Of a DNA stretch of 40,177 nt, positions 27,183-37,477 are shown piece by piece. The stretch covers positions 25,416 through 65,592 of the forward strand of contig DBCQ01000044.1 of NCBI GenBank assembly GCA_002293155.1, written 5' to 3'. How positions within the stretch are numbered: position 1 is the first letter of the stretch; each line of letters starts with the position of its first letter. Made by a program: the position numbers and the translations under genes. Source of the DNA: Burkholderiales bacterium UBA954 (lineage in GTDB: Bacteria > Pseudomonadota > Gammaproteobacteria > Burkholderiales > Burkholderiaceae_A). The notes under the pieces were generated by a model that made no database searches, had not been told where the DNA came from, and saw nothing but the letters and a program-made list of their open reading frames with translations.

Positions 27183-29846
27183 TTGGAAAAAAAAGCAACA
27201 GAGTGCCGTTTTTATCCCGTCCCCCCGGGCGAGCGCTTGGCTGAGCGGGTCGCTGCGGCCATGGCGGAGGCGACGATTGCGCCAGTGGTGATCGTCGAGT
27301 CGCCGCTTGCCGCCCAGGGCCTGAAGTCTCTACTGTCTCGCTCAGGCTGGCCTGGTCGGCACGAGGGCGCGCCACTCCCGTGGTGTGCAAGCCTAGATCA
27401 AGCCTTCGACAGGCTTGCCGAGACAGCGGTGGGCGCGAGGCGGGCGCCCGCCCCCCGGGGTTTGGCTGCGCGGCGCGTACAGCTTGCCCAGCAGCTCTTC
27501 GATCATCCGGAGATTGCCGCCTCTCTTGGGGGGGCACCGAAGGCGGCCCTCGATCTTGCGGGCCAGTGGGTGGAGATCTTCGAGGGGTGGGAGTGGCTTG
27601 CGAGCGCCCAAGAGGGCGAGTCGTTCGATCTGGGTCAGGCGGGCGATGAGGCAAAGCATCTGGCCTCGGACGTAAGCACCTTAAGGAATTTACAAGCCCA
27701 CAACCAGTTGCCAACAGACCGGGCAGCCTGGGCGAAGGCTCATCTTACCGAGACCTCACCGGTCTGGTTTTGTCTGGGCCGAGCGCCATCGGCAAGAGAA
27801 ATTGCGATGGCCATGACACTGTTTAAGGTGGCTCTTGACGAGATTTCGGTCTGGTTTTTTTCGCCCCATGATGCCCACACACGCGAGGTCCATGTTCCAC
27901 AAGACAACCGCATATTAATTGCTGCCCAATCAATTGAAGAGTCGGCCTGGGCTGCGGCCCAGACAATAATCGAGTGGCGCGCGCAGGGCCTTGATGATAT
28001 CGGTGTTGTTGCGCTTGATCGAAAAGCGGTTCGCAGGCTTCGCGCTTTATTGGAGCGCGCAGGCGAGGCCTTGAGCGATCGCTCGGGCTGGGCACTCGAC
28101 ACTACAGTCGCAGCAACTGCAGTCGTTGGGCTTAACGATCTGCTAACTCGGCATGCCACCACGCAGACAGTACTCGAGTGGATTCATTCCCCATTTGTCG
28201 CGCAGGGCCTCAACGACACCTGGAATTTTGATGCGGATCAACGGCGCGCGCTCGATGCGGCGCTACGAGGGTTTGGTCGTGTTGCGTCGGTGGGCTTAGA
28301 GGATCTCCTTGGCCCTGGGCTCTTACCGTTTTCGGCCCAACATCTTCAGGCTCAAGTCAGCGCGCAACGGCTACCCGCCCACCAATGGGCAACGCAACTT
28401 CTTGTTGGCATCGAACACTCCGGGCTCGAGTTGCCACTTGCGCAAGACTCTGCTGGCCAGACCGTGCTGGCGGCATTAAAAGGTCTCGCTGCACAGACCC
28501 ATGGCGATGACTGCCTTATTACAGCGGCCTTATGGCGAGCCTTACTGAACGCCGAGTTAAATCAGGCACGATTTATTGAGCCCTCGGGCAGGGCAGCGGT
28601 GCGGGTCTGTTCACTCTCCTCTCTCACATGGCAGTTACCGCAGGCCGTGGTGGTGATGGGTGCGCAAGAGGGCCGGCTGCCCGAGAGGCCGGTTGCGCAG
28701 TTCTTTGAACCAAAACGGTTTGCGGAAATGGGTTTGCAGATTCCACCCCAAGAGCTCGAACTGCAACGATTTGCGCAGTTTGAGTCGGTCTGGAGGGCGC
28801 CGGTGCCGCTTGTACTGATTGCATGCTCAGATAAACCTGACAGTGCGGTTGAATTCTCTAGCTGGGTTGAATTACTCGCCCTTCAATCAGGTCCCACCAT
28901 CCATCGGCAGGACGCGAGCAGTGTGATTGGCAGGCGGCCACTGCGCAAGGATGGCGCCATTCATTTAATTAGTGATTGCGATCTCCAATGGCCCAATACA
29001 TTGCCACCGGAGTTGAGCGTCTCTGAGATTCAAGACCTTGTTGATTGTCCGTATCGGTTTGCTCTGCAAACGGTAATGGGCCTGCGGCCAATCGAATCCC
29101 TTAAAGAGGAAAGCCCGCCTACGGATATCGGCTCCCTGATGCATCTGGCTCTTGCGGGCGCAACCCTGCGCGATAAGACTGCGCAGGATTGGGAGATTTG
29201 GTTAGTCAAAGAAATTGATCGTCTACTGAAAGAACCGTTTTTCGCGGGCAGGCGGACAAAGGCCGTGCACTTACCCATGCCCAAGGCCATTGCATCGAGA
29301 CTGCGGGCTAACGCGGGCGCGATGATTCCCGGACTTGCCAAGTGGCTCGCGAACCGGCCCGACACGGCCGTGCGCACCGAGCAAGACATCGTCCGCAGGA
29401 TTGACGGCCTGGGCATTACCCTGAAGGGCCGACTCGATCGTATTGAAGAGATGCCGTGCGAGTCGCTACTGATCGATTTTAAAACCAGCGCAGCCGGCCC
29501 GCTTCGCGCGCGCGTGAAGACGGGCCAGGATGATGTTCAGTTGGCGCTTTATTCATGGATTGTTGGGGCCGATCGGGCTGTGAAAGAAGCGACATATGTC
29601 TGTGTCAATCGTAAGGAAGTCGAGGAGATCGCCGTCACCGATGCCGTTGGCCGATCAGTTCCAGAGATCACGCAAGAGGTGATGCAACGGGTGGTCTCTG
29701 AGCTCACGGCAATGGCGAGGGGTGAGCCAATTCAGGCCACAGGCCTTTTGAAAGACAAGAAGATTTGTAAATATTGCAATGTGCGTGGTGTGTGCAGGCG
29801 GACAGATCTCAAAGACATTGAGGTTGAGGAGGAGCAAGACCAATGA
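27183..29846 (+). CDS. addB: AddB-like PD-(D/E)XK nuclease subunit
   Basis: AddB pairs with AddA in a helicase-nuclease that resects double-strand DNA ends for RecA loading, the counterpart of RecBCD. The 887-residue protein has a helicase-like N-terminal region without a Walker A I can see. Near the middle it has SLTWQLPQAVVVMGAQEGRLPE. The C-terminal nuclease has GRLDRIEE, LLIDFKT (near residue 762) and QLALYSW. Four cysteines suit the Fe-S staple: one in DCPYRF (near 621), and CKYCNVRGVC (near 862-871). The start is TTG 27183, followed at once by eight A residues; no better start is obvious. The stop overlaps the addA ATG (ATGA). Symbol by family; direct orthology is not proven. Confidence 0.85.
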   Translation: MEKKATECRFYPVPPGERLAERVAAAMAEATIAPVVIVESPLAAQGLKSLLSRSGWPGRHEGAPLPWCASLDQAFDRLAETAVGARRAPAPRGLAARRVQLAQQLFDHPEIAASLGGAPKAALDLAGQWVEIFEGWEWLASAQEGESFDLGQAGDEAKHLASDVSTLRNLQAHNQLPTDRAAWAKAHLTETSPVWFCLGRAPSAREIAMAMTLFKVALDEISVWFFSPHDAHTREVHVPQDNRILIAAQSIEESAWAAAQTIIEWRAQGLDDIGVVALDRKAVRRLRALLERAGEALSDRSGWALDTTVAATAVVGLNDLLTRHATTQTVLEWIHSPFVAQGLNDTWNFDADQRRALDAALRGFGRVASVGLEDLLGPGLLPFSAQHLQAQVSAQRLPAHQWATQLLVGIEHSGLELPLAQDSAGQTVLAALKGLAAQTHGDDCLITAALWRALLNAELNQARFIEPSGRAAVRVCSLSSLTWQLPQAVVVMGAQEGRLPERPVAQFFEPKRFAEMGLQIPPQELELQRFAQFESVWRAPVPLVLIACSDKPDSAVEFSSWVELLALQSGPTIHRQDASSVIGRRPLRKDGAIHLISDCDLQWPNTLPPELSVSEIQDLVDCPYRFALQTVMGLRPIESLKEESPPTDIGSLMHLALAGATLRDKTAQDWEIWLVKEIDRLLKEPFFAGRRTKAVHLPMPKAIASRLRANAGAMIPGLAKWLANRPDTAVRTEQDIVRRIDGLGITLKGRLDRIEEMPCESLLIDFKTSAAGPLRARVKTGQDDVQLALYSWIVGADRAVKEATYVCVNRKEVEEIAVTDAVGRSVPEITQEVMQRVVSELTAMARGEPIQATGLLKDKKICKYCNVRGVCRRTDLKDIEVEEEQDQ

Positions 29847-32800
29847 ACCTGCAGGCACTCGATACCTCAAAGAGCGTCGTCGTAGAGGCCTGCGCGGGTA
29901 GCGGCAAGACCTGGTTGTTGTCGTCTCGGATTGCCCGCGCGATTCTTGAGGGCACGCCGCCGCGATCGATTCTTGCGTTGACATTTACCAATAAGGCGGC
30001 CGCCGAGATGCGCACCCGGGTAGTGAGTCACTTAAAGGAGATGGCAACACTGGCCTCACCGCAGTTAGAGGCGAAACTCAGATCATGGGGTCTGACGGGT
30101 GAGGCGCTAACTGCCGGCATGCTGCGTGCGCCTCGTGTGTTTGCGGAGTTTCTTACCGACCCACAGCCCCCCACCATCTCAACCTTTCATAGCTGGTATT
30201 CCAGGGTTGCGGCGATGGCGCCAGTCTCGATGGCCGGCCTTGCAACGATGTCGCTATCTCAACGCCCATGGGATTTGATGCGTCAGGCATGGCAGATATT
30301 TTTTTCCGAAACGATCGGTCAGGTTCCTTATGCGCCGCTTGTCGGGCTTATCGGAGAATCCAAAACAAAGGCGGCGATGGAGTCTTGGGTCCAGTCGCGG
30401 GTTGAGTGGAGAGCATTTTCAGGCCAGCTAAAACATTTAAACCTCAGGGCCGAGCAGGCGTCGAAGGCGCTCGAGAATCTGCAGCCGGATAACGAGGCAG
30501 CGGTCAGACGTTTCTATACAGAGCAGGCCCCCCGCGCCGCATTTCTGGCGTCTGCTTATAAAGATTCGCCCAAGCGTGAGGAGTTTTATGCTGTGTTATC
30601 GGCCTGGGAACGATGCGAACTTGAACGGCTGTGTCAGACATTTCTAACGAAAATCGAACCGAAAAAACAGTCCGACCATACCCCACCAAAGCGCCACCAG
30701 TTGAAGGGGGGAGACGATAAATTTGTACGCAAAACCATTGATCTGCCCCGTTGGGGCGCGCAGGCGGCGCGCATTGCCGATGAGGTCACAGCCCTAGGTC
30801 ATGCATTAAAGCAACTCCTAGACGAGACCGACCAGCGCATAGCGCAGGCGAGAACACAGGCCCTCTGGGTCTGCGGTCAGGCCCTAGGCCGCTGCCTTGA
30901 CCAGGTCATGGCTCAGAGCCATGAGATTGATTTTTCTGGATTGGAGTTAACGGCTTGGAAGTTACTTGCAGGGCCGCATGCCCCCGCATTTCATGCACGG
31001 CTTGATACCCGGTATCGGCACATTTTGGTTGATGAATTTCAAGATACCAACCCAACCCAGTGGGCGATGTTAAAAGCCTGGCTAGAGCAGTACGATCAGG
31101 CCGACCCACATCTCCGGGAGCAGGCGCCAAAGGTATTTCTCGTTGGCGACCCCAAGCAATCGATTTATCGTTTCCGTAGGGCAGACCCAGAGATTTTTCA
31201 AATCGCTACCGATTGGCTGGGCACTCATTTTGGTGCGGAAAAACTCCAGACACATTGCACACGGCGTTGCGGCCCAGAGGTGGTTGAATTCTTAAACCGG
31301 GCGATGCCAGCGTTTGCCCATTCGGGCCGCTTCAGCCCACACGAGACCCTTGCTCCGGAGAATCGTGGAATTGTTGCCAGGCTTCCAATTGCAGAGGATT
31401 GGTCCCAAGAGGGGGATCAGATCGCCCGCGCCTTGCACCAGATTCGGCATCAGAGGCCCGAGATAAAGTGGTCGGATGTGCGCATTCTGGTGCGCTCACG
31501 AACCCATATGCAACCCTATGAGGCTGCGCTAGCGAAGGCGGGAATTGCCTTCGTGAGTGATCGTTCGGGGGGTCTACTTAACGAACCTGAAGTCTTAGAT
31601 GTCATCGCTTTGTTGCGATTTCTCGCCTTTCCTTGGTCGGACATTGATTGTGCCCATGCGTTAAAGAGCCCCCTATTTGCCCTCTCGGATACCGCGCTCG
31701 CTCAGATTGTTGTCGGGCAGTCCAGCGCGGTGTCGTACGCGTCGTTATTTGAAAAACTAAAAGCTCATCATTCCCCTGAGTCGCAGCAGATTGCCCTGAC
31801 ATTAGGCCGTTGGATCGACTGGTCAGCGCGGCTTCCTGTGCACGATCTCTTGGATCGTATCGTCCACGAGCATGATCTTTTCGATCGCATGGCCGCGCGA
31901 TTCGCCGCCGGTCGGGGTCTGCAATGTATCGCGAACCTTGAATCCTTTATTGCCTTAGCGCTTGACTTGGATACGGGCCGGCTGCCAAGCCTGCCGAAAT
32001 TCCTACAAGAACTCGGCCGATGGTCTGTGGTGAGTCATCGTGATGCGCCAGGCCCTGGTGTGATGCCGAATATCGATGCGGTATCCCTCTCGACGATGCA
32101 TGGCGCCAAGGGTCTTGAGGCAAAGGTTGTCGTGCTTGCGGGGCTGCTTGATCGTGAGAAGTCCGATTCGGGTCTGCGATGGCTCCTTGATTGGAATACG
32201 AACCGTGATGCAATCCAACATCTCACGACCTGGCAGCCAGGCGACCCGTTTAGCGATGCGGTGATCAAAGCCTTGGGCGAGGAGGAGCGGCAATCCCGCG
32301 ATGAAGATTTCAACCTTCTCTATGTGGGCGTAACGCGTGCGAAAAATATACTGCTCTTTAGCGCGACAAAGGGTAAGAAGGATTTCTCAGAGACATGGTT
32401 TGGCCGAATCATGGACTACTGCGACGCCTGGGATTTCGGGAGTGCATCCGTGCATGATGACGCGGTAGTCTCCGCTGTAAACGCTCATTGGCCAGGCCTT
32501 CTACTGCCCAAACGGGAACGCGATGACTCACCGGTAAGCACTGCAGAGACGCTGGCTATTCGTCAGGGCAAGGCCTTGCACCGATTGTTAGAGTTCGGCA
32601 CCCGGCTGCAACCCCAGTTGGCCGCACGCCTAATTGCAGAGTTTGCGTTGCCGCGGCAATCGGAGGCCGAGGTGATGGAGGCTGTTGATCGAATTGGTAG
32701 TACCGAATTCGGACAGACGATCTTTGATCCGGGCCTTCTCGCCTATGCAGAGCAAGAGTGGCCGCTCGATTCTGAGCAGGGCACCCTCATGCGGCCTGAT

Positions 32801-33067
32801 CGGGTGGTGCGGGTTGCCTGCTCCCCTGAGTGTTGGTGGATTATTGATTTCAAGTGGAAGGTGTTGGAGACCGAGCAGGCTGATTACGCAATGCAGCTGG
32901 CCACTTATCAGAGCGTCTTTCAGAGAATTCGGCCACAGGCGCAGGTGTCTGCCAAGATCATCACCGCCCATGGTGATATCTGGGAACTCCAAGTGGGGAG
33001 TGGGCAAAACAGGATTTGCAGAATTCCTGATGCACGCAGCAGATCGCCAGGTGAATTCGCGGGGTAA
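29843..33067 (+). CDS. addA: AddA-like UvrD-family helicase/exonuclease
   Basis: This is the motor subunit of an AddAB-type recombination complex. Superfamily 1 motifs in order: Walker A ACAGSGKT (16-23), LTFTNKAAAEM, TFHSWYSR, DEFQDTNP (near 395), GDPKQSIYRFR (near 434), STMHGAKGLE (near 749) and YVGVTRAKN (near 826). The C-terminal PD-(D/E)XK nuclease shows ALHRLLE, PDRVVRV, WWIIDFKWK and MQLATYQ. The motif usually read IDYKT is IDFKW here, keeping Asp and Lys. Length is 1074, within the family range. It overlaps addB by four bases, so the subunits are coupled. 4.5S RNA begins a few bases after the stop. Confidence 0.88.
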   Translation: MNLQALDTSKSVVVEACAGSGKTWLLSSRIARAILEGTPPRSILALTFTNKAAAEMRTRVVSHLKEMATLASPQLEAKLRSWGLTGEALTAGMLRAPRVFAEFLTDPQPPTISTFHSWYSRVAAMAPVSMAGLATMSLSQRPWDLMRQAWQIFFSETIGQVPYAPLVGLIGESKTKAAMESWVQSRVEWRAFSGQLKHLNLRAEQASKALENLQPDNEAAVRRFYTEQAPRAAFLASAYKDSPKREEFYAVLSAWERCELERLCQTFLTKIEPKKQSDHTPPKRHQLKGGDDKFVRKTIDLPRWGAQAARIADEVTALGHALKQLLDETDQRIAQARTQALWVCGQALGRCLDQVMAQSHEIDFSGLELTAWKLLAGPHAPAFHARLDTRYRHILVDEFQDTNPTQWAMLKAWLEQYDQADPHLREQAPKVFLVGDPKQSIYRFRRADPEIFQIATDWLGTHFGAEKLQTHCTRRCGPEVVEFLNRAMPAFAHSGRFSPHETLAPENRGIVARLPIAEDWSQEGDQIARALHQIRHQRPEIKWSDVRILVRSRTHMQPYEAALAKAGIAFVSDRSGGLLNEPEVLDVIALLRFLAFPWSDIDCAHALKSPLFALSDTALAQIVVGQSSAVSYASLFEKLKAHHSPESQQIALTLGRWIDWSARLPVHDLLDRIVHEHDLFDRMAARFAAGRGLQCIANLESFIALALDLDTGRLPSLPKFLQELGRWSVVSHRDAPGPGVMPNIDAVSLSTMHGAKGLEAKVVVLAGLLDREKSDSGLRWLLDWNTNRDAIQHLTTWQPGDPFSDAVIKALGEEERQSRDEDFNLLYVGVTRAKNILLFSATKGKKDFSETWFGRIMDYCDAWDFGSASVHDDAVVSAVNAHWPGLLLPKRERDDSPVSTAETLAIRQGKALHRLLEFGTRLQPQLAARLIAEFALPRQSEAEVMEAVDRIGSTEFGQTIFDPGLLAYAEQEWPLDSEQGTLMRPDRVVRVACSPECWWIIDFKWKVLETEQADYAMQLATYQSVFQRIRPQAQVSAKIITAHGDIWELQVGSGQNRICRIPDARSRSPGEFAG

Positions 33068-33071
33068 ACTA

Positions 33072-33178
33072 GGGGCTGGCGGGCCGCCCCGCATTGGGGT
33101 TCGGTGCACCTGGTCAGGTCGGGAACGAAGCAGCCAACGCTGATTTTCCCAAGTGCCGGGGGTCCGGCTCGCCTCCCT
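33072..33178 (+). ncRNA. ffs: 4.5S signal recognition particle RNA
   Basis: The conserved SRP RNA apical domain is present: GGTCAGGTCGGGAACGAAGC then AGCCAACGCTGA and AAGTGCCGGGGGTCC. The terminal stem is seen as GGCGGGCCG (33078-33086) pairing with CGGCTCGCC (33165-33173), extended by GGG/CCC. This RNA with Ffh directs nascent membrane proteins to FtsY. It sits between addA and dnaX, a common place for it. Exact ends are estimated from the stem. Confidence 0.88.
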
Positions 33179-33185
33179 TTCAGGA

Positions 33186-34874
33186 ATGAATCTGCTTGTG
33201 ATGACCAACGCACTGTTTTCCTCCGACGAACACCCCGCCAGCGAGAACTCGAATCCGTTCGGCGCATCGGCGCCTATCGTCTTGGCGCGCAAATGGCGGC
33301 CGAAACAGTTTGCCCAGGTGGTAGGGCAGGACCATGTCGTGAAGGCGTTATCGCACGCGCTAGATGCGAAGCGGCTGCACCACGCGTATCTGCTCACGGG
33401 AACCCGCGGCACAGGGAAGACCACCCTCGCGCGGATTATTGCGAAGGCTCTTAATTGTGATCAAGGAATTAGTGCCAACCCCTGCGGTGTCTGCAGCAGC
33501 TGCACCCAGATTGATTCGGGCCGTTTTGTGGATTACATCGAGATTGATGCCGCATCGAATCGTGGTGTTGGCGAGATCCAGCAATTACTCGAGCAGGCTC
33601 AGTTTGCTCCGACTGCCGGACGATTCAAAGTCTATGTGATTGATGAAGTCCACATGTTGTCGAACCATGCATTTAATGCAATGTTGAAGACCCTTGAGGA
33701 GCCGCCACCGGATGTGAAGTTTCTCTTGGCCACAACCGACCCTCAGAAAATTCCGGTCACAGTACTGTCACGTTGTCTTCAATTTAACTTAAAGAATGTT
33801 GCCCCCGATGTTCTCCATACGCACCTAGTCTGGGTGCTCGAGCAGGAGGGTATTGAGGCCGAGTCAGACGCCTTGCATTGGATTTCAGCCGCTGCCCAAG
33901 GCAGTGTGCGCGATAGCCTCTCGCTCACGGATCAGGCCATTGCGTATGGCTCGGGCCGTGTCACCAATAGCGCTGTGCAGTCGATGCTGGGGCTCGTGCA
34001 GCGCGAGCTTCTCGCCAAGCTCTTGCGCGACATTGCGGATCACAATCCACAGGCCGCCTTTGACTCTATGGAGGAGTGTTTCGCGGCTGGCGCATCGGCC
34101 GATGCGGTACTTGCCGAGATGGCCAAATGGTTTCACCAGGCAGCAGCCCTTGCAGCGCTCCAAATTGAGTCGAACGAGGACCCAACGGGTACTGTCTCTA
34201 TTTTGGCGGACAAGATGTCCGCAGAGCTCTTGCAGTTGAATTATCAGATTACGGTGCTCGGCCGACGTGATCTGGGGCTTGCGCCCGATGAACGCACTGG
34301 CCTTGAGATGACGTTATTACGTCTGTTTGCGTTCCAGCCAACCACAGCGGCAAAGCCCGATCCCGTTGGCCGTGTTGCCGCTCGCGTTAGCGCAGCTTCA
34401 AGTGTGCCGAAGACCGCTAACGCTTTCACGAATGTCGCCACCGGCGTCTCGAACATCAGCGAGGGTGGGCCTGCAGCATCATTAACCACAGAGCAGTGGC
34501 CCACAATTTCTCGAAGTCTCGCGGTCTCGGGCCTCGCCCGACAGTTCGTACAACAGGCCCAACTCGTTCGGTGTGAAGATGCGGGGCGCGTTGTGAACTG
34601 CAAGTTCCTTGTTTCGATTCCCGCCCTGACAGAGGCCGCAATTATTGCGAAGGCCCAGGACGCCTTGGCGGCCTACTTTGGTAAGCCCTGCAGAATCGAT
34701 GCGCAGGTTGGTAACACGGAGTCACACACAGCGGCAGCAGAGGACGCCGATGCTGCCGCCAAGGCTCAGTCGAAGGCAGAGGCGGAGATTCACGCGGATC
34801 CACTTGTTCAATCGATCTTGCAGGATTTCGGCGGCAAAATCGTGCCCGGTAGTATCCGGCCAGTAAAACGCTAA
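33186..34874 (+). CDS. dnaX: DNA polymerase III subunit gamma/tau
   Basis: DnaX is the AAA+ motor of the clamp loader; tau also joins the polymerase and the DnaB helicase. Motifs: [21 protein letters not shown], Walker [10 protein letters not shown], zinc knuckle CxxxxxxxxCxxCxxC (CDQG to SSCT), [25 protein letters not shown]. The C-terminus [20 protein letters not shown] matches the tau end. The start is uncertain: ATG 33186, GTG 33198 and ATG 33201 are all in frame, and AGGA (33182-33185) fits the later ones better. The open frame extends to 33153, but that would enter the SRP RNA. No AAAAAAG slippery site was seen, so a gamma form by frameshift is unlikely. Confidence 0.94.
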   Translation: MNLLVMTNALFSSDEHPASENSNPFGASAPIVLARKWRPKQFAQVVGQDHVVKALSHALDAKRLHHAYLLTGTRGTGKTTLARIIAKALNCDQGISANPCGVCSSCTQIDSGRFVDYIEIDAASNRGVGEIQQLLEQAQFAPTAGRFKVYVIDEVHMLSNHAFNAMLKTLEEPPPDVKFLLATTDPQKIPVTVLSRCLQFNLKNVAPDVLHTHLVWVLEQEGIEAESDALHWISAAAQGSVRDSLSLTDQAIAYGSGRVTNSAVQSMLGLVQRELLAKLLRDIADHNPQAAFDSMEECFAAGASADAVLAEMAKWFHQAAALAALQIESNEDPTGTVSILADKMSAELLQLNYQITVLGRRDLGLAPDERTGLEMTLLRLFAFQPTTAAKPDPVGRVAARVSAASSVPKTANAFTNVATGVSNISEGGPAASLTTEQWPTISRSLAVSGLARQFVQQAQLVRCEDAGRVVNCKFLVSIPALTEAAIIAKAQDALAAYFGKPCRIDAQVGNTESHTAAAEDADAAAKAQSKAEAEIHADPLVQSILQDFGGKIVPGSIRPVKR

Positions 34875-34903
34875 CCCACACTCCCCACGAAAGGAATACG
34901 ACG

Positions 34904-35236
34904 ATGATGAAGGGTCAGATTGCAGGCTTGATGCGTCAAGCCCAGCAGATGCAAGACAAAATGAAGCAGGTGCAAGATAGCCTTGAGCAGGAAATTGTTG
35001 AGGGCCAATCGGGAGCGGGTCTAGTGAAAATTACAATGACCTGCAAGAACCTTGTGAAGAGTGTGGCCATTGATCCAAGCCTGATCTCTGCCGATGCAGA
35101 TGATCGCGAGACGCTACAGGATCTCATGATTGCAGCCTTTAATGATGCCGCTGCAAAGGCCGAGCAGGTCTCACAGCAGCGGATGTCTGCGGTAACGGCA
35201 GGCCTGCCCCTACCGCCCGGCATGAAGCTGTTCTAA
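34904..35236 (+). CDS. ybaB: YbaB/EbfC-family nucleoid-associated protein
   Basis: A small dimeric DNA-binding protein that coats the nucleoid. The sequence begins [21 protein letters not shown], contains the coiled first helix, and ends with PGMKLF, all typical. Length is 110. AAGGA lies 8 bases before ATG 34904; a second ATG follows at once. It sits in the conserved dnaX-ybaB-recR order, 29 bases after dnaX and 12 before recR. Confidence 0.95.
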   Translation: MMKGQIAGLMRQAQQMQDKMKQVQDSLEQEIVEGQSGAGLVKITMTCKNLVKSVAIDPSLISADADDRETLQDLMIAAFNDAAAKAEQVSQQRMSAVTAGLPLPPGMKLF

Positions 35237-35248
35237 CACGCCATACCG

Positions 35249-35875
35249 TTGAAGACACTGCCTGCAACACCGCATGCGCTCGATGCGCTAACCGAGGCAC
35301 TCCGCAGGCTCCCTGGAATCGGGCCAAAGACGGCGCAACGGCTTGCACTGCATCTGCTGCAACACGACCGAGCGGGTGCGGAACTGCTTGGCCAGTCCCT
35401 ATTGCATGCGGTGCAATCAATCCAACATTGTCGTCAGTGCAATACATTTACCGAAGAGCAAATCTGTCAGATCTGCGCAAGTCTAGAGCGGGATCCATCG
35501 CAACTCTGTGTCGTCGAGTCGCCCTCTGATCTCCTTGCGGTTGAACAGAGCCATGCCTGGCGGGGTTTATATTTTGTATTGATGGGAAAGCTCTCACCAC
35601 TTGATGGTATTGGGCCCAAAGAGATTCACCTCGATCGGCTAGTTGCCCGTGTTGCGAATGATGAAGTCAGGGAGGTAGTGATTGCGACCAACTTCACACC
35701 CGAGGGTGAGGCCACAGCCCATGCGATCGAAACACTGCTCCGTTCAAAGGGATTGGTTGATGAGTCCACCCGAAGAATTTCAAGGCTCGCCCGGGGTGTC
35801 CCCGTCGGCGGAGAGTTGGAATATATTGATCTTGGAACAATTGCGCAGGCCATGCGCGATAGAAAGAAAATTTAA
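35249..35875 (+). CDS. recR: Recombination mediator RecR, TTG start
   Basis: RecR, with RecO and RecF, loads RecA at single-strand gaps. The helix-hairpin-helix [17 protein letters not shown] is near residue 20, the zinc finger [16 protein letters not shown] follows, and the Toprim domain starts [15 protein letters not shown]. The 208-residue length is normal. The start is TTG 35249; no ATG or GTG lies between it and the HhH motif, and only this gives the usual N-terminal spacing. The stop is directly followed by the next ATG. Confidence 0.96.
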   Translation: MKTLPATPHALDALTEALRRLPGIGPKTAQRLALHLLQHDRAGAELLGQSLLHAVQSIQHCRQCNTFTEEQICQICASLERDPSQLCVVESPSDLLAVEQSHAWRGLYFVLMGKLSPLDGIGPKEIHLDRLVARVANDEVREVVIATNFTPEGEATAHAIETLLRSKGLVDESTRRISRLARGVPVGGELEYIDLGTIAQAMRDRKKI

Positions 35876-36250
35876 ATGTCGACAGCGCTCTGGTGTCTAT
35901 TGATCGCAGGCTGGCTTCCAATCGTCTGTGCGGGAATTGCTAAGTGGGGGGCCTCAGATTTTGATAACCGGCACCCCCGCGAGTGGCTCGCCAAACAAGA
36001 GGGTCATCGCCAGAGGGCTAATGGCGCACAGCAAAACAGCTGGGAGGCCTTTACCTGGTTTGGTATCGCGGTAGTGGTGGCGATGTTGACTAAGGCAGAT
36101 CCGGGCAAGGTTGATGATCTTGCCTTGCTGTTTATTGGAGCGCGGGTTTTGTACATCGGCTTTTATCTCGCCAATATGTCAAGCGCGAGAACCCTTGCCT
36201 GGCTTGGTGGTTTCATCACCACCATCGTGATTTTCGCTTCAGGCGGTTAA
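35876..36250 (+). CDS. MAPEG-family membrane protein
   Basis: A 124-residue protein with four membrane helices in the MAPEG pattern. The first loop has SDFDNRHPREWLAKQEG followed by RANGAQQNSWEAFTWF, the conserved region that includes R-A/N-x-x-N-x-x-E. C-terminal helices contain ALLFIGARVLYIGFYL. Eukaryotic MAPEG proteins handle glutathione and eicosanoids; bacterial functions are mostly unknown. It starts immediately after the recR stop. The carA promoter lies just beyond its end. Confidence 0.88.
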   Translation: MSTALWCLLIAGWLPIVCAGIAKWGASDFDNRHPREWLAKQEGHRQRANGAQQNSWEAFTWFGIAVVVAMLTKADPGKVDDLALLFIGARVLYIGFYLANMSSARTLAWLGGFITTIVIFASGG

Positions 36251-36254
36251 GCCG

Positions 36255-36260
36255 TATAAT
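36255..36260 (+). promoter_or_regulatory. Consensus -10 of the carAB promoter
   Basis: A perfect TATAAT lies 24 bases before the carA TTG, 5 bases after the MAPEG stop. No good -35 is seen. A start near 36267 would give a leader of about 17 bases that contains the GGGAG ribosome-binding site. Confidence 0.55.
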
Positions 36261-36283
36261 CGAAAAAATTCCGGGAGTAATTC

Positions 36284-37477
36284 TTGTTGTTTCGCCAGTC
36301 TTCGACCGTGGCTCCGGCTCTTCTTGCGCTCGCCGATGGCACGGTCTTTCAAGGGCAGTCTATTGGTGCCAACGGTTTGTCGGTAGGGGAAGTTGTTTTC
36401 AACACCGCGATGACAGGCTACCAAGAGATTCTGACGGATCCCAGCTACAGTCGCCAGATCGTCACCCTGACGTACCCGCATATCGGTAATGTTGGAATGA
36501 ATTCCGATGATGCCGAATCAACATCGATTCATGCGGCGGGCCTGGTCGTCCGCGATCTCCCGCAGGTAGTCTCGAATTTCCGATCCCAGCAGAATCTCGC
36601 CGATGCATTGAAGGCGGCAGGCATCGTCGGCATTGCCGGCATTGATACCCGCAGACTCACGCGGATCCTGCGTGAAAAAGGTGCGCAAAACGGTGCGTTG
36701 TTGGCCGGTCAGGTCGGCCAATCGCTGAATGCGCAAAGCGCGATTGATGCCGCAAAGAAATTCCCCGGTCTAAAAGGAATGGATTTGGCAAAGGTCGTCA
36801 CAACACCGAAGGCCTATCGTTGGGCGCAGGGGTCTTGGCATTTAGGCCAGGAGGGCGCCGGTGGCCCTGCGGTGAGCACAGAAAAAAAATTTCATGTTGT
36901 CGCGCTCGACTTCGGTGTAAAGCACAACATCCTGCGGATGTTGGTCGACCGAGGTTGTGCGGTGTCGGTGGTTCCCGCCCAGACAACGTTTACCGAAATC
37001 GAGGCGCTCGCACCCGATGGCGTCTTTCTCTCGAACGGCCCAGGCGATCCCGAGCCCTGTGACTATGCCATCGCCTGTGCGAAGGCAGCGATGGCAAAAA
37101 GAATTCCGCTCTTCGGGATCTGTCTGGGTCACCAGATTATGGCGCTGGCCTCGGGGGCAAAGACATTGAAGATGAAATTCGGTCACCACGGCGCCAATCA
37201 TCCCGTTCAAGACCTCGACACCAAACGTGTCTTTATCACTTCACAGAATCACGGATTCGCCGTTGACCCAACAGACCTGCCCGCAACGCTTCGCGTTACC
37301 CATCGCTCGTTATTTGATCAGTCTATTCAGGGGCTTGCCCGAACTGATGTTCCAGCGTTTTGTTTCCAGGGGCACCCCGAGGCAAGTCCGGGCCCCCACG
37401 ATATCGGACCTCTCTTCGATCGGTTTATCACCATAATGCGGGCGTCTTCGGCGCAGGCAGAGGGTTCCCGTGCCTAA
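36284..37477 (+). CDS. carA: Carbamoyl-phosphate synthase small subunit, TTG start
   Basis: CarA hydrolyses glutamine and passes ammonia to CarB for carbamoyl phosphate, feeding arginine and pyrimidine synthesis. The N-terminal domain has [20 protein letters not shown] and [17 protein letters not shown]. The class I amidotransferase domain has [16 protein letters not shown] with nucleophile Cys280, and the His/Glu of [11 protein letters not shown]. Length is 397. TTG 36284 has GGGAG 6 bases upstream; a GTG at 36308 is an alternative with no such site. The 3' end overlaps carB by 8 bases. Confidence 0.96.
   Translation: MLFRQSSTVAPALLALADGTVFQGQSIGANGLSVGEVVFNTAMTGYQEILTDPSYSRQIVTLTYPHIGNVGMNSDDAESTSIHAAGLVVRDLPQVVSNFRSQQNLADALKAAGIVGIAGIDTRRLTRILREKGAQNGALLAGQVGQSLNAQSAIDAAKKFPGLKGMDLAKVVTTPKAYRWAQGSWHLGQEGAGGPAVSTEKKFHVVALDFGVKHNILRMLVDRGCAVSVVPAQTTFTEIEALAPDGVFLSNGPGDPEPCDYAIACAKAAMAKRIPLFGICLGHQIMALASGAKTLKMKFGHHGANHPVQDLDTKRVFITSQNHGFAVDPTDLPATLRVTHRSLFDQSIQGLARTDVPAFCFQGHPEASPGPHDIGPLFDRFITIMRASSAQAEGSRA

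Noticed and set aside
33153..33185. Upstream extension of dnaX to GTG 33153
   Set aside because: It would overlap the 3' half of the 4.5S RNA, and the added residues match nothing in DnaX.
34320..34760. Programmed frameshift site for a gamma form of DnaX
   Set aside because: I saw no AAAAAAG-type slippery heptamer in the linker before the tau end; the full tau C-terminus is in frame.
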